Of a stretch of DNA of 64,000 nt, positions 21,373 to 32,723 are shown in pieces; within the stretch, counting starts at the first letter, position 1; each line of letters opens with the position of its first letter. This DNA comes from Anastatus disparis (lineage: Eukaryota; Arthropoda; Insecta; Hymenoptera; Eupelmidae). The position numbers and the translations under genes were made by a program. The DNA lies in contig JAFFSR010000347.1 in the NCBI GenBank assembly GCA_017163975.1, positions 1,972,001 through 2,036,000 of the forward strand, given 5' to 3'. Below the pieces are notes generated by a model that saw nothing but the letters and a program-made list of their open reading frames with translations, had not been told where the DNA came from and searched no databases.

Positions 21373-21722
21373 AATTAGTTTATATTAAGTTTATTTTTTA
21401 ATATTATATTTTAAAATAATATATAATTAAAATTTAAAATACTTATGATTTAATATTTCTTTATAAATTAATTAATTATGATTTATTTTATTCTAGATTG
21501 ATTTAAATATATATTAAAAACAATAAAATAGGTAAGAAAATTATAATAAATTAGTTTATATTAAGTTTATTTTTTAATATTATATTTCAAAATAATCTAT
21601 AATTAAAATTTAAAATACTTATGATTTAATATTTCTTTATAAATTAATTAATTATGATTTATTTTATTTTAGATTGATTTAAATATATATTAAAAACAAT
21701 AAAAAAGGTAAGAAAATCATAA
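21373..21722 (+). repeat. Tandem duplication, 177-bp unit
   Basis: Two near-identical units. Each includes a 35-base stretch ATTGATTTAAATATATATTA... bounded by TAG before and GTAAGA after, like a small exon. All three frames of that stretch contain stops, so it could only be untranslated. Confidence 0.8.
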
Positions 21723-22159
21723 TAACTAGAGTTATAATTTTAAAATAAATATATTAAAAATATATTATAAATTTATATAAAATCGTTTTTTAAAGAATTA
21801 AATTTAATTAAATTGTTTATTTATAATATCGCACTCTTTATATAAAGAATTTATAATTTGTTATATAATTTATATTATAACTGTTTAAATATAAACAAAC
21901 GAAAAAGGATATAAATATATTCCTTAAAATATTGAAAATATCAGAGAAAAATAAAATAAAAATTATATAACTTTATTTATTTGTATAAAGAGTATAAAAG
22001 ATAAAATTTTACATTAACAATATAATTTTCATTTTTACTTTTTTATAACTAAATGAATTAATAATTATTATAATTTCTATTTTTTTAATTAATAAAAAAC
22101 TTACAATAACATTTTTACTTTTGACATTTAAAAAAAAGTGAAAAAATTTTTTAAATTTA

Positions 22160-22549
22160 TATCATTTTAAAAGTGGTTATGTAGGGCTACTGGCGAAGAG
22201 TACCACTTTTATTGTTTAATTTTTCTTTAAAAACAACAAAAAAAACCCAACGCGCCATTGAAAATACCTCGTTAAACTGATAAAAAAAATAAAAACTTCT
22301 ACTTAAAACTTTCACAAGATAAATTGAAGACAACAAGAAAACAAATTTAAGCTAACCTGAAAGAAGGATCTTTTAGATGTAGGAAATTTTTTAATAAGTT
22401 TTTCTGACCAAGACGATCAAGACAAAGTAAAATGTGCTTTACTTTTAGGCAAATACAGCTTGGACCCAAAAAAAAGTAAGCTTAAATGTTGAAAGTAGAA
22501 GTTTTTTATTTTTTTTGTCTCAGTATGGGTGGTGTGGGAAGTTGTCTAA
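22160..22549 (-). repeat. Right inverted terminal repeat of large element
   Basis: Contains the inverse of the left-end blocks: GGTTATGTAGGGCTACTGGCGAAG, CCAACGCGCC, ATTGAAAATACCTC and GGGTGGTGTGGGAAG. It is interrupted by a foldback at 22279-22522. Confidence 0.65.
22279..22522. mobile_element. Foldback MITE in the right terminal repeat
   Basis: Inverted ends CTGATAAAAAAAATAAAAAC and CTGAGACAAAAAAAATAAAA, continuing as TTCTACTT on both sides. Removing it brings the terminal-repeat blocks into closer register with the left end. Confidence 0.65.
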
Positions 22550-22904
22550 CGAACGTAGTTATTATTTGATAGTTAAAAAATAATTATATCAATAATCTAT
22601 AATATTATTAACTATGTATTAAATATATATTCCATTATATAGCCTTAAGCAAGTATTTCATAAATATATTATTAAAAAACTTTTTTCTTAATAGTTTATA
22701 TTTCAAATAAATAATTCACGTTTAAAAATAAAATAAAGAATCAATATATTTAAGATAATTAAATACTAATATTTTTCATAACCAAATTTGGTCTCTAAAG
22801 TATTAGAGTCATCAAACAAGAAGGTTTTTTAAAAAAATATTGGTAAAATTTAAATATTTAATTATTTATATAAAAATAAACACTAAATGATTATGAATAG
22901 TGTA

Positions 22905-23446
22905 TTAGGGACATGAGGGGTAGCAAGAGGGGTGACTTGTTTAGTGAGGGGGTGATTTGTGGACTGAGGGGTGGACTTGGGTAGGAGAGGGGTGACTGGG
23001 GTTGAGGGGGAAATCTTTTTTTTTTTTTTTTAAAAAGACATTTCTAGAGACATTTTTACGATATTTTGAGGGGGAACTTTTAATTTTTTTGGAGGGGGAA
23101 AAATGAGGGGTAGGAGGAGGGGTAGGAGGAGGGGTAGTAATTGGAAGGGTGATAGTAGTGGTGTAAAGAACGAGTAACAAATGTACATCGATAAAATAAG
23201 GTAAATTTAGCTAAATTATCTGAGGGGGGGGTGAGTGACGTACGAGGGGTAGCAAGAGGGGTGACTTGGGTAGCAGAGGGGTGACTTGGGTAGTAGAGGG
23301 GTATCTTTTTTTTCTCAAAAAAGATCATTTCTAGACAGATTTTTACGTTATTTTGAGGGGTGGATTGTGATGTTTCAAGCATAAAAAAGAGGGGGAGGAA
23401 AATGAGGGGTAGCTGAGGAGGTTTTTTTTTTTTAACTATATAATAT

Positions 23447-23450
<4 letters not shown>
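22905..23450 (+). repeat. G-rich minisatellite element
   Basis: Many copies of GAGGGGTGACTTGGGTAG and similar, with two embedded copies of TTTCTAGA-ACA-TTTTTACG-TATTTTGAGGGG, ending TTTAACTATATAATATAG and then (TA)n. The inverse of the same core is at 26870 and 44028. Repeated GGGG runs could form G-quadruplexes. Reverse-strand ORFs here (Pro/Ser/Thr-rich) are not genes. Confidence 0.75.
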
Positions 23451-23489
<39 letters not shown>

Positions 23490-23777
23490 ATCATTAAAAA
23501 AAGTTTGTTGTAAAAAAACTAAAATGAAAATTATTTTAAGTTATTTCTAATAATTGTATTGTTTAATTTATTTACAGTTATTTACGGATATTCGCAGTAT
23601 CTACATTTAAAAAATGTATAAATGATAATAAACAATCATTATTTATCTCCAGCCTAACACTTTTTTATTGTTATTTACAGTTTTTAATATTTTTCTATAA
23701 TCATTTGTTTATCCACAGTATTATTCTATTTTTACAAAATAATTCTCATACAAGGTGATAAAATATTTTACTATAAG

Positions 23778-23826
<49 letters not shown>

Positions 23827-24193
23827 CAAATCACAAAAAAATTTCAACATCAAAACTAATTCTCTAATGTAAAGAATAAAAAATTAAATTAATAGAATTT
23901 TGAAATTTTGATATGGAAATACTTTTTATAAATCACTTTTCAATAACTTTGAATAATGTTAAATTTTATGAATAACTTGTGGAATTAAATGCTAATTAAA
24001 TTTAGTTTTAACATGAAATTAATTATTCAAGTTGAAAATGTATTAATTAAAATAATATAAATATTATTTATTTATGACTTAATAATAATTTTTCAAACTT
24101 TTTATTCATAGTTTAAAATAATATCAAATATATGATTATCATTTCAATAGTTTTTATAAAATATTATGTAAATTTTATAAGCATAAATTATTT
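23451..24193. other. Two (TA)n tracts, otherwise no gene seen
   Basis: (TA)n at 23448-23487 and 23781-23822 in AT-rich sequence. Confidence 0.6.
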
Positions 24194-24345
24194 AAGGAGA
24201 TGTAAAATAGACAGTACACTTGCACCCATAAATATTGACTATATTTCCATTGTATTTCAAAATTTTGAATAAAGAGATGCATTAACATATAGTATGTATC
24301 ACAAAGATTATTCAGTCCAATTTTTAAATAAATCCATTCATTAGT
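24194..24345. mobile_element. Second, decayed copy of the AAGGAGATG MITE
   Basis: Colinear with 18192-18351 through GAATAAAGAGATGCATTAACA and GATTATTCAGT, but the right inverted end is lost. Confidence 0.65.
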
Positions 24346-24476
24346 TATTAAGGAGTTCTAATATTATTTACTAAAACTTTTCTATTTGGAATCAGAAATC
24401 TAAATATCTTGAAAACTAATAATTGGAATAATTTAAAAATTTTAATAAATAATCATCATGGTACATGCTAAAAGCC

Positions 24477-24628
24477 AACCTTTTAAAGACGAGACTGGCC
24501 GATATTTCGACCACTCAAGTATCATAATATTTTTGAGTGATTTTGAAGATAATATTATGTTAAAACACTCAAAAATATTATGATACTTGAGTGGTCGAAA
24601 CATCGACCAGTCCCGTCCTTAAAAGGTT
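24477..24628. mobile_element. 152-bp foldback element
   Basis: Arms of about 63 bp, AACCTTTTAAAGACGAGACT... and its inverse, are separated by 26 bp. Only a few mismatches are seen. Confidence 0.85.
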
Positions 24629-24964
24629 AATACATTTCTTTTATGGAAATTCAGCAATAAAATGGAAAGACAGCTGAATATGACAGTTAATTTTTATATC
24701 TTCTTATGGTGAAATATAATCGAACTTTGACAACAAATTCAACATAATGAAATAATTGTACTCTCAATGATCATATTTAATACAAATTTTAGAGTGATAT
24801 TACAGAATATTTTATTTTTCCGCATGTAAAATAAGTGTTTCGCAAATAATAAGTAAATTTTCTTTTAGAATGTTTGGAAATTTTACTTCTATCTAGACAG
24901 TTCATAAATATAAATTCATAATTATCAACATAATCAAAAAAATTTATTCATATTTCATATATTT

Positions 24965-25978
24965 TGTAACAAGGCAACTACTAAGCTGCCTGTTACGAAT
25001 TAGCATAACGTAAAATAAAACATATTTATAATATAATTATTCATTGGGCCATGCTGAAGCTATATGCCTGCGTCATATAGCATCAACACACACACCTTAG
25101 ATATAAGCTAAAGTTGCGAACTTTTAAGGCACAAGGCAAAGGAACAGATCGACTTTAGATACATTTGCGTAAGCCTGGCTACAGCCGATACGCACTATAG
25201 AGAAACGCAAAACCTTTTTATGTAAAGTCTGAATTGTCTATTCCTCGCAAGCACTCACAGGCAGTAGGATTTTGAGATAGTTTTTACTAAAGATTATCTT
25301 TTAACATAAAATGAATTATGTGATTATTGCATCTGCCACTAGCAGTAAACAACATCACAGCATTTTGATTCATGTAGTATAGCATAACATGACGTATATC
25401 CGTCTATGTTAGGCAAGTCTCACGCTTCAGCGTGTATTACAGCTATTGCGGGCATATAGGATGCGCGCGCAGCTTATGGGCCTACTGTAGCTTGCTGCGA
25501 GCTCAACCACGCCGAAACAGACAGACTGTTCCTAGCGGCGTGCCTGAGCGCAACTCTTATTGTCGAAACATAGCATATTATAATTATATTACAACGTGCG
25601 AAATTACGCATTAATATACATCCTTTATTCGATAATTCTTTTGGAATAATTCCTTGGTACAACTTCTTTTTTTCCTTATTGCATGTGTGAGTTCGTGAGT
25701 GAGTGTCGTGTATTATTTTAGCTTCAGCATTCACATATTTCTATTTTTCTTATTTTTGCGTTTCTCGTGGTGCGTGGGAGCGTATAATATTTATTTCATA
25801 AAATTCTTTGTCGCGTTCTTCCGCGGCTGGCGCCCATAGTGATATTAGTGTTATAACAACAAATAAACTTTTAGTGAATTGAACATTATAATTAAATAGA
25901 GACTCTAACGTTAATTTCCCATAATTGTAATACACCTTTATTGAAAACTTCCACCCGAATCATCGGTGGACTGTTACA
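24965..25978. mobile_element. Solo LTR (1,014 bp) with 4-bp duplication
   Basis: Starts TGTAACAAGG and ends GGACTGTTACA, with ATTT duplicated at 24961-24964 and 25979-25982. Its composition is richer in G and C than the surroundings, and AATAAA is present near 25860. No interior or second LTR is seen. The short ORFs inside it (25432-25614, 25474-25734, 25750-25935) are LTR sequence, not genes. Confidence 0.8.
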
Positions 25979-25982
25979 ATTT

Positions 25983-26702
25983 TCCTATCTTTATAATTGA
26001 CTATCAAAAAAAATTTAATATCGAGTAGGTGAAATATCACTCTTAGTACCAAAAAAAAGACACTAAGCATCGCAAATTAATGCTCTTACTTCATAATATA
26101 ACAGTACCAACATTGGTCTCTACAATTCAAGCTATAGTACTAATTGAAATTATATCGTCACTATTTTTTCAAATAGCTTAGTACATAAATTAGATATACT
26201 AGATTTAGAACCTATTTCAACAATACTTTCCTTCCTCCGTGCAGTTGTTAGTTCTAGTAAACGTCAAACACTGTTTTCGATTATTTCATGATTCGTCATT
26301 GAAACACGTAATTAAAAAGAATGAATTCCTATTATATTTTTTCATTGATTTAAATGCAATTTAGTAGAACGAATTCTTAATTCATCATGATATAATTTTT
26401 ACTTAAACGATTTTTATGCTCATTGTAACTTTGATTAATCTTTTTTATAAAAATATAAAAATTTAATTTAGTTCAAAACTACAATATCAAAATTCATAAG
26501 TTGCGGCAATTCTTTTTCATTTTAAAATTGGCTAATTTATACATAATAATATAATATATGAAAATTCAACCGAGCGACGTTAGGAGCAAGGTATTTTTTG
26601 CTAGTAAATAATTATTGTTGAAACCCAACGACCGAAGTGAATTGAGCCGTAACAATTCGCATCCCTTGTGGGAAACTAGTAAAATTTTTCACATATTAAT
26701 AT
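25983..26702. other. No gene seen
   Basis: AT-rich. Includes AACCCAACGACCGAAGTGAATTGAGC near 26620, a short motif that recurs in part near 33510. Confidence 0.5.
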
Positions 26703-27005
26703 AAATTTTATATATATAGTTATATTGAAAAATTTAGCTTCAGACCTTCTCCCTCCCTCTCATATCCCCCCACGCCTCCGTGTACCCTCACACCCCTCGT
26801 GTCTCCCTACACCCCACTTGTACCTTCGCGCCCCCCACAATCCCACCACACTGTTTTTTAGAGACCCCCCTCAAAATAACGTAAAATTATTTAGAATTCT
26901 ACGATATTTTTCATATATCAATTGTGTCTAAGCATCCCCAGACCTCCCCGTAATGTCCCACGCTCCCCTACTGCCCCCCATGGACCCTCACATGCCCCCC
27001 ACTTG
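26703..27005 (-). repeat. C-rich minisatellite element (inverse of the G-rich one)
   Basis: Starts TATATAGTTATATTGAAAAATT, then repeats of CCCTCACACCCC type, with a core CCCCTCAAAATAACGTAAAATT near 26870. The same family as 43925-44150 and, inverted, 22905-23450. The two Pro-rich ORFs here are not genes. Confidence 0.75.
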
Positions 27006-27194
27006 CATTATTACATATCTCATCATTTGCATAGTTATATAACAGTTTATAATTTTTATGTATTATTATTGAATTATATGCTATTACTATATTACAATAT
27101 ATCTACTTAAGATTAAAATTAATTTTAATTACTAAAATTTTACTATACAATTCTTTAATATTTATACATTGATATTATTTAAAAAAAAAATTTT

Positions 27195-27490
27195 GAAAGC
27201 GTGGTTGCGTAATAGATAGAGCTGTTACCTTTAACGCGAAAGGCATGGGTTCGAATCCTGGCCAGGTATCTCTAACTTTTTTTAGAAAGAAAATTAGTGT
27301 ATGTGCCATATATATCGCGAGTCGTGAAAAAATCCGACCTCATTGGGTATCGGTTGATTGTTGGTCACAAAAGTGGCTGACCATTCATCGCTTGTCAAAG
27401 TTTTCGGTATGGTGAATCTGACAGTCTAGCCTGATGTAATGTGTTAAACGGGAACCGGGCTGGGCTCCCTCGACATCACCATATAAAAAA
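27195..27490 (+). mobile_element. tRNA-derived SINE, copy 1
   Basis: The 5' part resembles a tRNA with an A box (TTGCGTAATAGATAGAGC) and a B box (GGTTCGAATCC) for RNA polymerase III. The body follows (TGGGTATCGGTTGATTG, ATGTAATGTGTTAAACGGGA) and an A-rich tail after CATATAAAAAA. A second copy in the opposite orientation is at 35268-35569. Confidence 0.85.
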
Positions 27491-27850
27491 GGCTAATAAT
27501 ATAGAGGACAATATCCTTTATATATTAATCTTTTTCTTTAAAAAAAAAAATATTTTATAATTCTATAATTATTTATATACTTTAATAAAAAATTCAATTG
27601 TTATATATCTTGATATTTAAACTGAATTAATCAATTAATTAGAACTTTATTCTTAACACATGAACATGAAGAAAAATTAATCATATTGACGAACCTTATG
27701 AAATACCTAAAATAAAAACTATTCATTAAATTAAATATTATAATATTGTTTATATCTTATAAACTATAGGAGTTTTCATGCCACCTTACACTTCAAACCT
27801 TTGTTATTTGATTATATGAAATTATTTTTAAACAATTTATTATAATCAAC
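27491..27850. other. AT-rich, no gene seen
   Basis: Nothing recognisable before the exon-like stretch at 27851. Confidence 0.5.
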
Positions 27851-27919
27851 GAAATTTTAAATAAACAAAAACTGGATTTAAATGATTTAATTTTAGGTTT
27901 AGAAATATTTTTACATGAG
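27851..27919 (+). pseudogene. Possible relative of the small-protein exon at 21142-21224
   Basis: The frame reads NEILNKQKLDLNDLILGLEI then FLHE, and ends at a donor (GAG|GTAAAT). The exon at 21142-21224 ends VLNETKMDIVNLINGNEM then FLNE at the same donor phase. The shared spacing of LN, K, D, LI, G, E and FL-E suggests common origin. No flanking exons were found. This is a weak call on 23 codons. Confidence 0.3.
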
Positions 27920-28356
27920 GTAAATGTTTTTAATTATATTATTTATTAAATAATATATACAATTGATTGTCAATAATAATTTAAAATAATATTTAAAAAA
28001 TCAAGAAGATAAAGAAATAAATAAGATAAATAATAATTTATAAAGAAAAGTAACGATGATCGATATAATTTTATATAATTTTTAATTAATTTACAATTTG
28101 AATATATTATAATTATTTTAATATTAATTTTTAATTATAAGATATTTCATAATTTTACAATATATATTTTCAATATCTTACATATACGCATATTCAATAT
28201 TAATCTTTAAATACGAATGTTAATATACATTTGATATTATTTAATTTTATTTTTTTCACAGACGAAAGAATAATAAAAAAACTATGATGGGTACTAAAGT
28301 GGGTACTTTTCTCCCAACCGGCAGAATGAAAAGCACCCACTATTCGCGCCTCGTGT

Positions 28357-28503
28357 AAAAATATCGTATATTCACCACGGGAGTTAATTAAAAATGCCTT
28401 AAATCGTATGTTTGTCACCCTCGCTTTCGGCTTGGGTGAAAATTTCATACGATTTAAGACATTTTTGAAATTAACTCCCTTGGTGAATAATATACTATTT
28501 TTG
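28357..28503. mobile_element. Foldback, about 147 bp
   Basis: Arms AAAAATATCGTATATTCACC... and inverse meet at a short GC-rich loop (TCACCCTCGCTTTCGGCTTGG). The reverse ORF here is its shadow. Confidence 0.8.
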
Positions 28504-29192
28504 TTAATTTTGCTATTTCGAGATTTTTCTCAAATTTTTAGCTAATCTTATTAAAAGACTATAAAAACTTTTTTTTTTTATTGCTTGATTCAATAATTCA
28601 TAAATCATTAATTAATCTCCAAAAAGTTTTTTTTAAGAGATTAAATTTCGTTCTTATTTATTAAGTCTATAATGATGTAATTTTTACAAATTTAAAAAAT
28701 TTTAAAAATTATTTTACATTAAATTTTTTAAATTTTAATTGATTTTTTTTAGGTTTAATTGAAAAAAAAGGTTTTTTAAATTTTAACAAAATACTTATCT
28801 TGATTTAAGTTCTAAAAAGTTTTACATCCATATTTTATTCCGTTTTGATTTTGTGAGGAAACGAGGGACACATAGTTATTCATGTAATTTTTTATCAATT
28901 TGAATTTCGCGCGTTCGCGCTTTCGGCTCGTATCATTTCGCTACAGAACAGTCAGTCTCAGCTGATTGTATGGTCAGTTTCAGTAAGATTGTTTATTTAA
29001 AGTGCAATTAAGAAATTATTAGAAGGTTTTGTGGTTTAATTTACGTAAAATTATTAATTTTCAATAAATTACACGCTCGCGAGTTAATTTCATATTTTTT
29101 TATGTGCGCCTAAAATTATACGTTTATCTAAATAGAAAGTGTATTTAAAGTGTAAAAAGCTTGAATTGACATTAAGAATACGAACCTCAAAA
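28504..29192. other. No gene seen
   Basis: AT-rich, with a GC-richer patch near 28905-28960 (CGCGCGTTCGCGC). It could be the promoter side of the transposase remnant that follows, but nothing decisive is visible. Confidence 0.4.
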
Positions 29193-29842
29193 ATGTAAAA
29201 TAATGAAAGAGATACAAGAGGCAGATTTCTTAACCAACATCAAGTTAGAAAACGATTTACAGGAAGATCTAAAAAGAGGCCAAGGGAATTTCTTGGTGGA
29301 AGTAAAAAAAATTCTCCTAAAGCTAAGAGAAGTAGACCCTCTACTTCTTTTTCTAAACTGAAAAGAATAGAATTTTTAAGTTCCAGGGCAAATGATAGAA
29401 ATGTTGATACCAACGTTCTATCTTCTATGTTGGAAAAATTGTGTTGCAGTGTGTGCCATCATAAGATGAAATTTATTGAAACCTCTTTTCGAGGATAAGG
29501 ATTCAAAATTAACATGACTTGTGATTTTTGTGATGAACAAACAATTGTAAACTCTAACAAAAGAGAAAGTACTATGGACAATACATATAAAGTTAACAAA
29601 TATAATATTCTTGCTACTCGTGTACTTGGCCATGGACTCGCAAGTTTATCTAGTATTTTTAGTTTAATAGATTTATCAAAGCCAGTTGCCCAGTCAGCAT
29701 TCAGTGCTATAAATGGTTAAATAACAAAAGTATACGAACAAGTGGCGAAGGGTTCTACAACTGAAGCTGTTAAAAAATAACTTGAATCGACTTCCCCAAA
29801 TAGTGCTGATCTTGATATAACTTTCTCAAGAGGTTGGAAAAA
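29193..29842 (+). pseudogene. Mutator-like transposase remnant
   Basis: One frame runs for about 215 codons with several stops (the ATG at 29193 is followed by TAA). Features in order: Arg/Lys-rich N-terminus; CCSVCHHKMKFIETSFRG; MTCDFCDEQTIVNS, a two-part Cys pair typical of the arthropod Mutator-like transposase N-terminus; NKYNILATRVLGHGLASLSS with DLSKPVAQSAF; and DLDITFSRGWK, matching the DITVSFDGTWK region. Codons after that are lost. The pattern fits the N-terminal third of this transposase family. Terminal repeats were not found. Confidence 0.6.
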
Positions 29843-30731
29843 TTGAACATCGAACTTGGAAATGTATCTGTCGAGTGGGTCAGGACTTTGAATAATAGAA
29901 GATAATTTAATCTAGAGTGATCAAGTTAATCTCATTCGGAAGAAGCACATACTCTGAAAAGAAAAGTACGAATAGGTATCATGGATTTCTATACACTGAG
30001 TGCATATTAAATTTATGTCAGTGTTAAATTCTAATTATTATTACTCATTTAGATATAAATTCTATTTATAAATTTTAATAATAATTAAAATATAAATTTT
30101 AAATCTAAATTATATTTCTTAATTTTGAATTTGAATTATAAAATAAAATATAAAATGATTATTTCATATTAAATATTATTTCTTAGTTTCCAGCTGATTC
30201 TAGGTTAGAACGAGTGATTCTAACAACCATCAGAGTAACAAGTAACTATGTATTTGTTGATTCTTACAACAAATATATAGTTTCATTGGTTAAAGGGTCA
30301 AATTTACTTTTCATATTCAGCATTCATCCAAAACCACCATTAGGATAAATAAGCGGATATGTCATAGGATCTGTATGTTTGCTAATCGTCGGTATACTAA
30401 TTGGTTTATCATACTTAGAGTAAATGACAATATCACATTGAATAGGAGGAAGATCTGGGAATTACTGAGAAAATATCTTATAATAAGAAAGATTATTTTT
30501 ATTGATTATTTTAATAACATATCTTTTTGTATTTCAGCTTTATTTAGTCGATAACAAGGTTCTCTTGTCTGGTGTCTCTTTTTTATATTGTTAGCTAATA
30601 TAAATAAGAAATACCAGTAAAGAATTATTTTATGAAAGATAAGTATAGCATTGATAATTTTAAGATATAATAATTGAAAACTTTAAAGCTGTTTTTCTCT
30701 AATATTGAATTTTTAAAATTTTAGGTGCTGA
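29843..30731. other. No gene seen
   Basis: AT-rich with no clear feature. It may hold decayed parts of the same transposon. Confidence 0.4.
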
Positions 30732-31090
30732 CCCGTAAGATTTGAGCTGAACCGCTGGATGGATCTGACTTTTCCAAACTGATTTAACTTTAATTTTAGC
30801 ATCATTCTCGCGTGAATAGAGGGTTTTGAAATTGAATGACTAGAAGCTGTTAAAAAATCTAAAAATAAGGTAAAAAATTAAAATTTATTTAATAAATTAA
30901 TATTTTTTGTGTTTCAGGAATTTCCTCATTCTTGTGAGAATGATGCTAATATTGAAGTCAAATCAGTTTGGAAAAGTCAGATCCATCCATCGGTTCAGCT
31001 CAAATCTTACGGGGGAGCCATCATAAGAACAAGAATTCATCGAATGATTATGGAACTGCAGCTAAAGCTAAATGAGCCTTCAAAAGTTTG
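30732..31090 (+). pseudogene. Exon-like ORF with inverted duplicate
   Basis: An acceptor (TGTTTCAG at 30917) leads into 57 codons ending at 31090 (EFPHSCENDANIEVKSVW, then KSQIHPSVQLKSYGGAIIRT, then HRMIMELQLKLNEPSKV). Its first half (30936-31013) is present inverted at 30732-30812. I do not recognise the protein. It may be the last exon of the decayed transposon upstream or part of a foldback element. Confidence 0.35.
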
Positions 31091-31288
31091 AAATAAAGCT
31101 ATTTTAGTTTACTTTTAAATATTATTTTTATTTACAATAAAAATTAATTAAATCTAATTAATACATATCTTTTTTACTAGCAAGGGGAAAAGGTGTTTTG
31201 TGCCCTTAAAAGTTACGCTTAAAAGTAACACTTAAAAGTTAGGCTTTAAAGTTACGCTTAAAAGTGACGCTTAAAAGTTACGCTCAAG

Positions 31289-31820
31289 AGGAGGTAGAAA
31301 CCATTTGCCGTTTGGTGGCGCTGCGGTCAGATGAGAGAAAAGTATAAAATATTTTTTATACAGTGATTTACAATTTATCGAGTCAGTAATATACTGCTAT
31401 TGCTGTCAATGGCACTAGCCGTATATATGTAGAATATTAATTGATAATAATCTTGTTTTAAAAGTCCAAGATATTGTTATAAAACGAAAAATGCAGTGTG
31501 AAGTAGAGCCGGCGTAAGGATTTGTATATGTCGTTTCTTAATATTACTTTCTCTGTCGCATTTGGGAAAAATACCCATATGTTTACATCGGCTCTATCAA
31601 GCGCCGCATTTTTGGTTCTATGACAATATCTTGGACTTTTCATACAAGATTAGCATCAATAATTACCCTACATATATATACCTAGTGCCTTTGACAACAT
31701 TAGAAGTATATTATTGTCTTGGTGGATTGTAAATCGCTGTATAAAAAATATTTTATATATTTCTCTCACCTGACTGCAGCGTCACCCTTTATCGAGCGGC
31801 GAATGGTTACGACCTCCTCT
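31289..31820. mobile_element. Foldback element, 532 bp
   Basis: Arms beginning GAGGAGGT with GCGCTGC-GTCAG, and the inverse ending ACCTCCTC. The interior matches over most of each arm (CAGTGATTTACAAT against ATTGTAAATCGCTG). Near 31490-31620 it includes a second hairpin. Confidence 0.75.
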
Positions 31821-31835
31821 TAAAAGTGATACTTA

Positions 31836-32723
31836 AGGGGAGCTTCTCCTTTTTTGGCGATCAAAAATGCATTTTTTTTTCATTTTTTTGTAGTAAAATA
31901 TGTATAGAATATATAACCAAAATCGTTTGTCTGAATACTTTTTTTTGGGCTTGAAGCAAATAACTTTGCTCGCTAAGCTAACTTGAAACGCGTTACTGTA
32001 CCTGAGACCTCAATATCAGAAGGCACGAGAGCATTTGCAATTTAAAAAAAACAGAAACTCAAAGCCTGCAGGAGCAGTATGAGCAGGAGAAAGGACTTTC
32101 GTATGGCCCTGGAATCGATGATTAACTATACGGTACATTATTTTGATATTAACATAGATCGTTAATCAAAACTTAAAAAGCGTTTTTCTCGAAACCACGT
32201 TTTTCCTACTGTTGGCCACGATTACTTAACTTAAAGTACTTGACGGAGCAACGTAATTTTTTTTTGTTCTAAAGCTTATTAAAATTATTGGAGTCTAAAC
32301 TAAAATCAAGCTGATATACCAAAACTCTTTTTTACAGCGTTCAGAAGAGCGAAAAAAGTGGAAAAAACGAACACTAAAATTCAAACGTCCGACATTTTTT
32401 TAATTTTCAACTTTGGGCAATGATTCTAGTCTAGACTCCAACTACACTCTTCTATTTTATAAAGAAGTTTTATTTTTCAATTTTCGATCATTTTTGCAAG
32501 AGCTAGAGTGGCCAACAGCGAACAACTTTTTTTGGAGGTGGACTCGTTCCGAGGCGCATTTTTTAATAACGGCCCGGTATTTTTTAATGAAAAAATAATT
32601 TTTCTACTTAATATGATAATAAACAAGTGAAAAAAAATTTTAATTGATTATCTCATTCCTTTCATAAAAAAAAAATTCATAAAAAAGTGTCATTTTTGAC
32701 ACTGAAAAAAGAGAGCCTCCCCT
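31836..32723. mobile_element. Inverted-repeat element, 888 bp
   Basis: Ends AGGGGAGCTTCTCCTTTTTT and, inverted, AGGGGAGGCTCTCTTTTTT, each followed by TCAAAAATG. No coding potential. The ORF at 32413-32598 has no recognisable content. Confidence 0.65.

Larger units (their letters stand above)
4938..22549. mobile_element. Large element with long degenerate inverted ends
   Basis: The left end (4938-5215) and the reverse complement of the right end (22160-22549) share four blocks in the same order: CCACACCACCC; GAGGTA followed by TCAAT; GGCGCGTTGG plus a T-run; and CTTCGCC-GTAGCCCTACA-AACCA. Spacing differs because of a foldback insertion in the right end and about 60 extra bases in the left. 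Without the nested retrotransposon the element is about 10.2 kb. It contains spliced genes on the plus strand (16007-16874, 19741-20115, 20827-21312) and helicase and MEW remnants on the minus strand. No transposase or integrase was recognised and no target duplication is clear. Treating it as one mobile unit is inference. Confidence 0.55.

Noticed and set aside
4938..22549. Maverick/Polinton identity of the large element
   Set aside because: No polymerase B, integrase, packaging ATPase, protease or capsid gene is visible.
22941..23382. Pro/Ser/Thr-rich ORFs that look like secreted proteins
   Set aside because: Reverse reading of a G-rich minisatellite; same for 26725-27110.
27195..27270. 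Functional tRNA gene
   Set aside because: Has A and B boxes, but no clean cloverleaf, and continues into a body shared with a second SINE copy.
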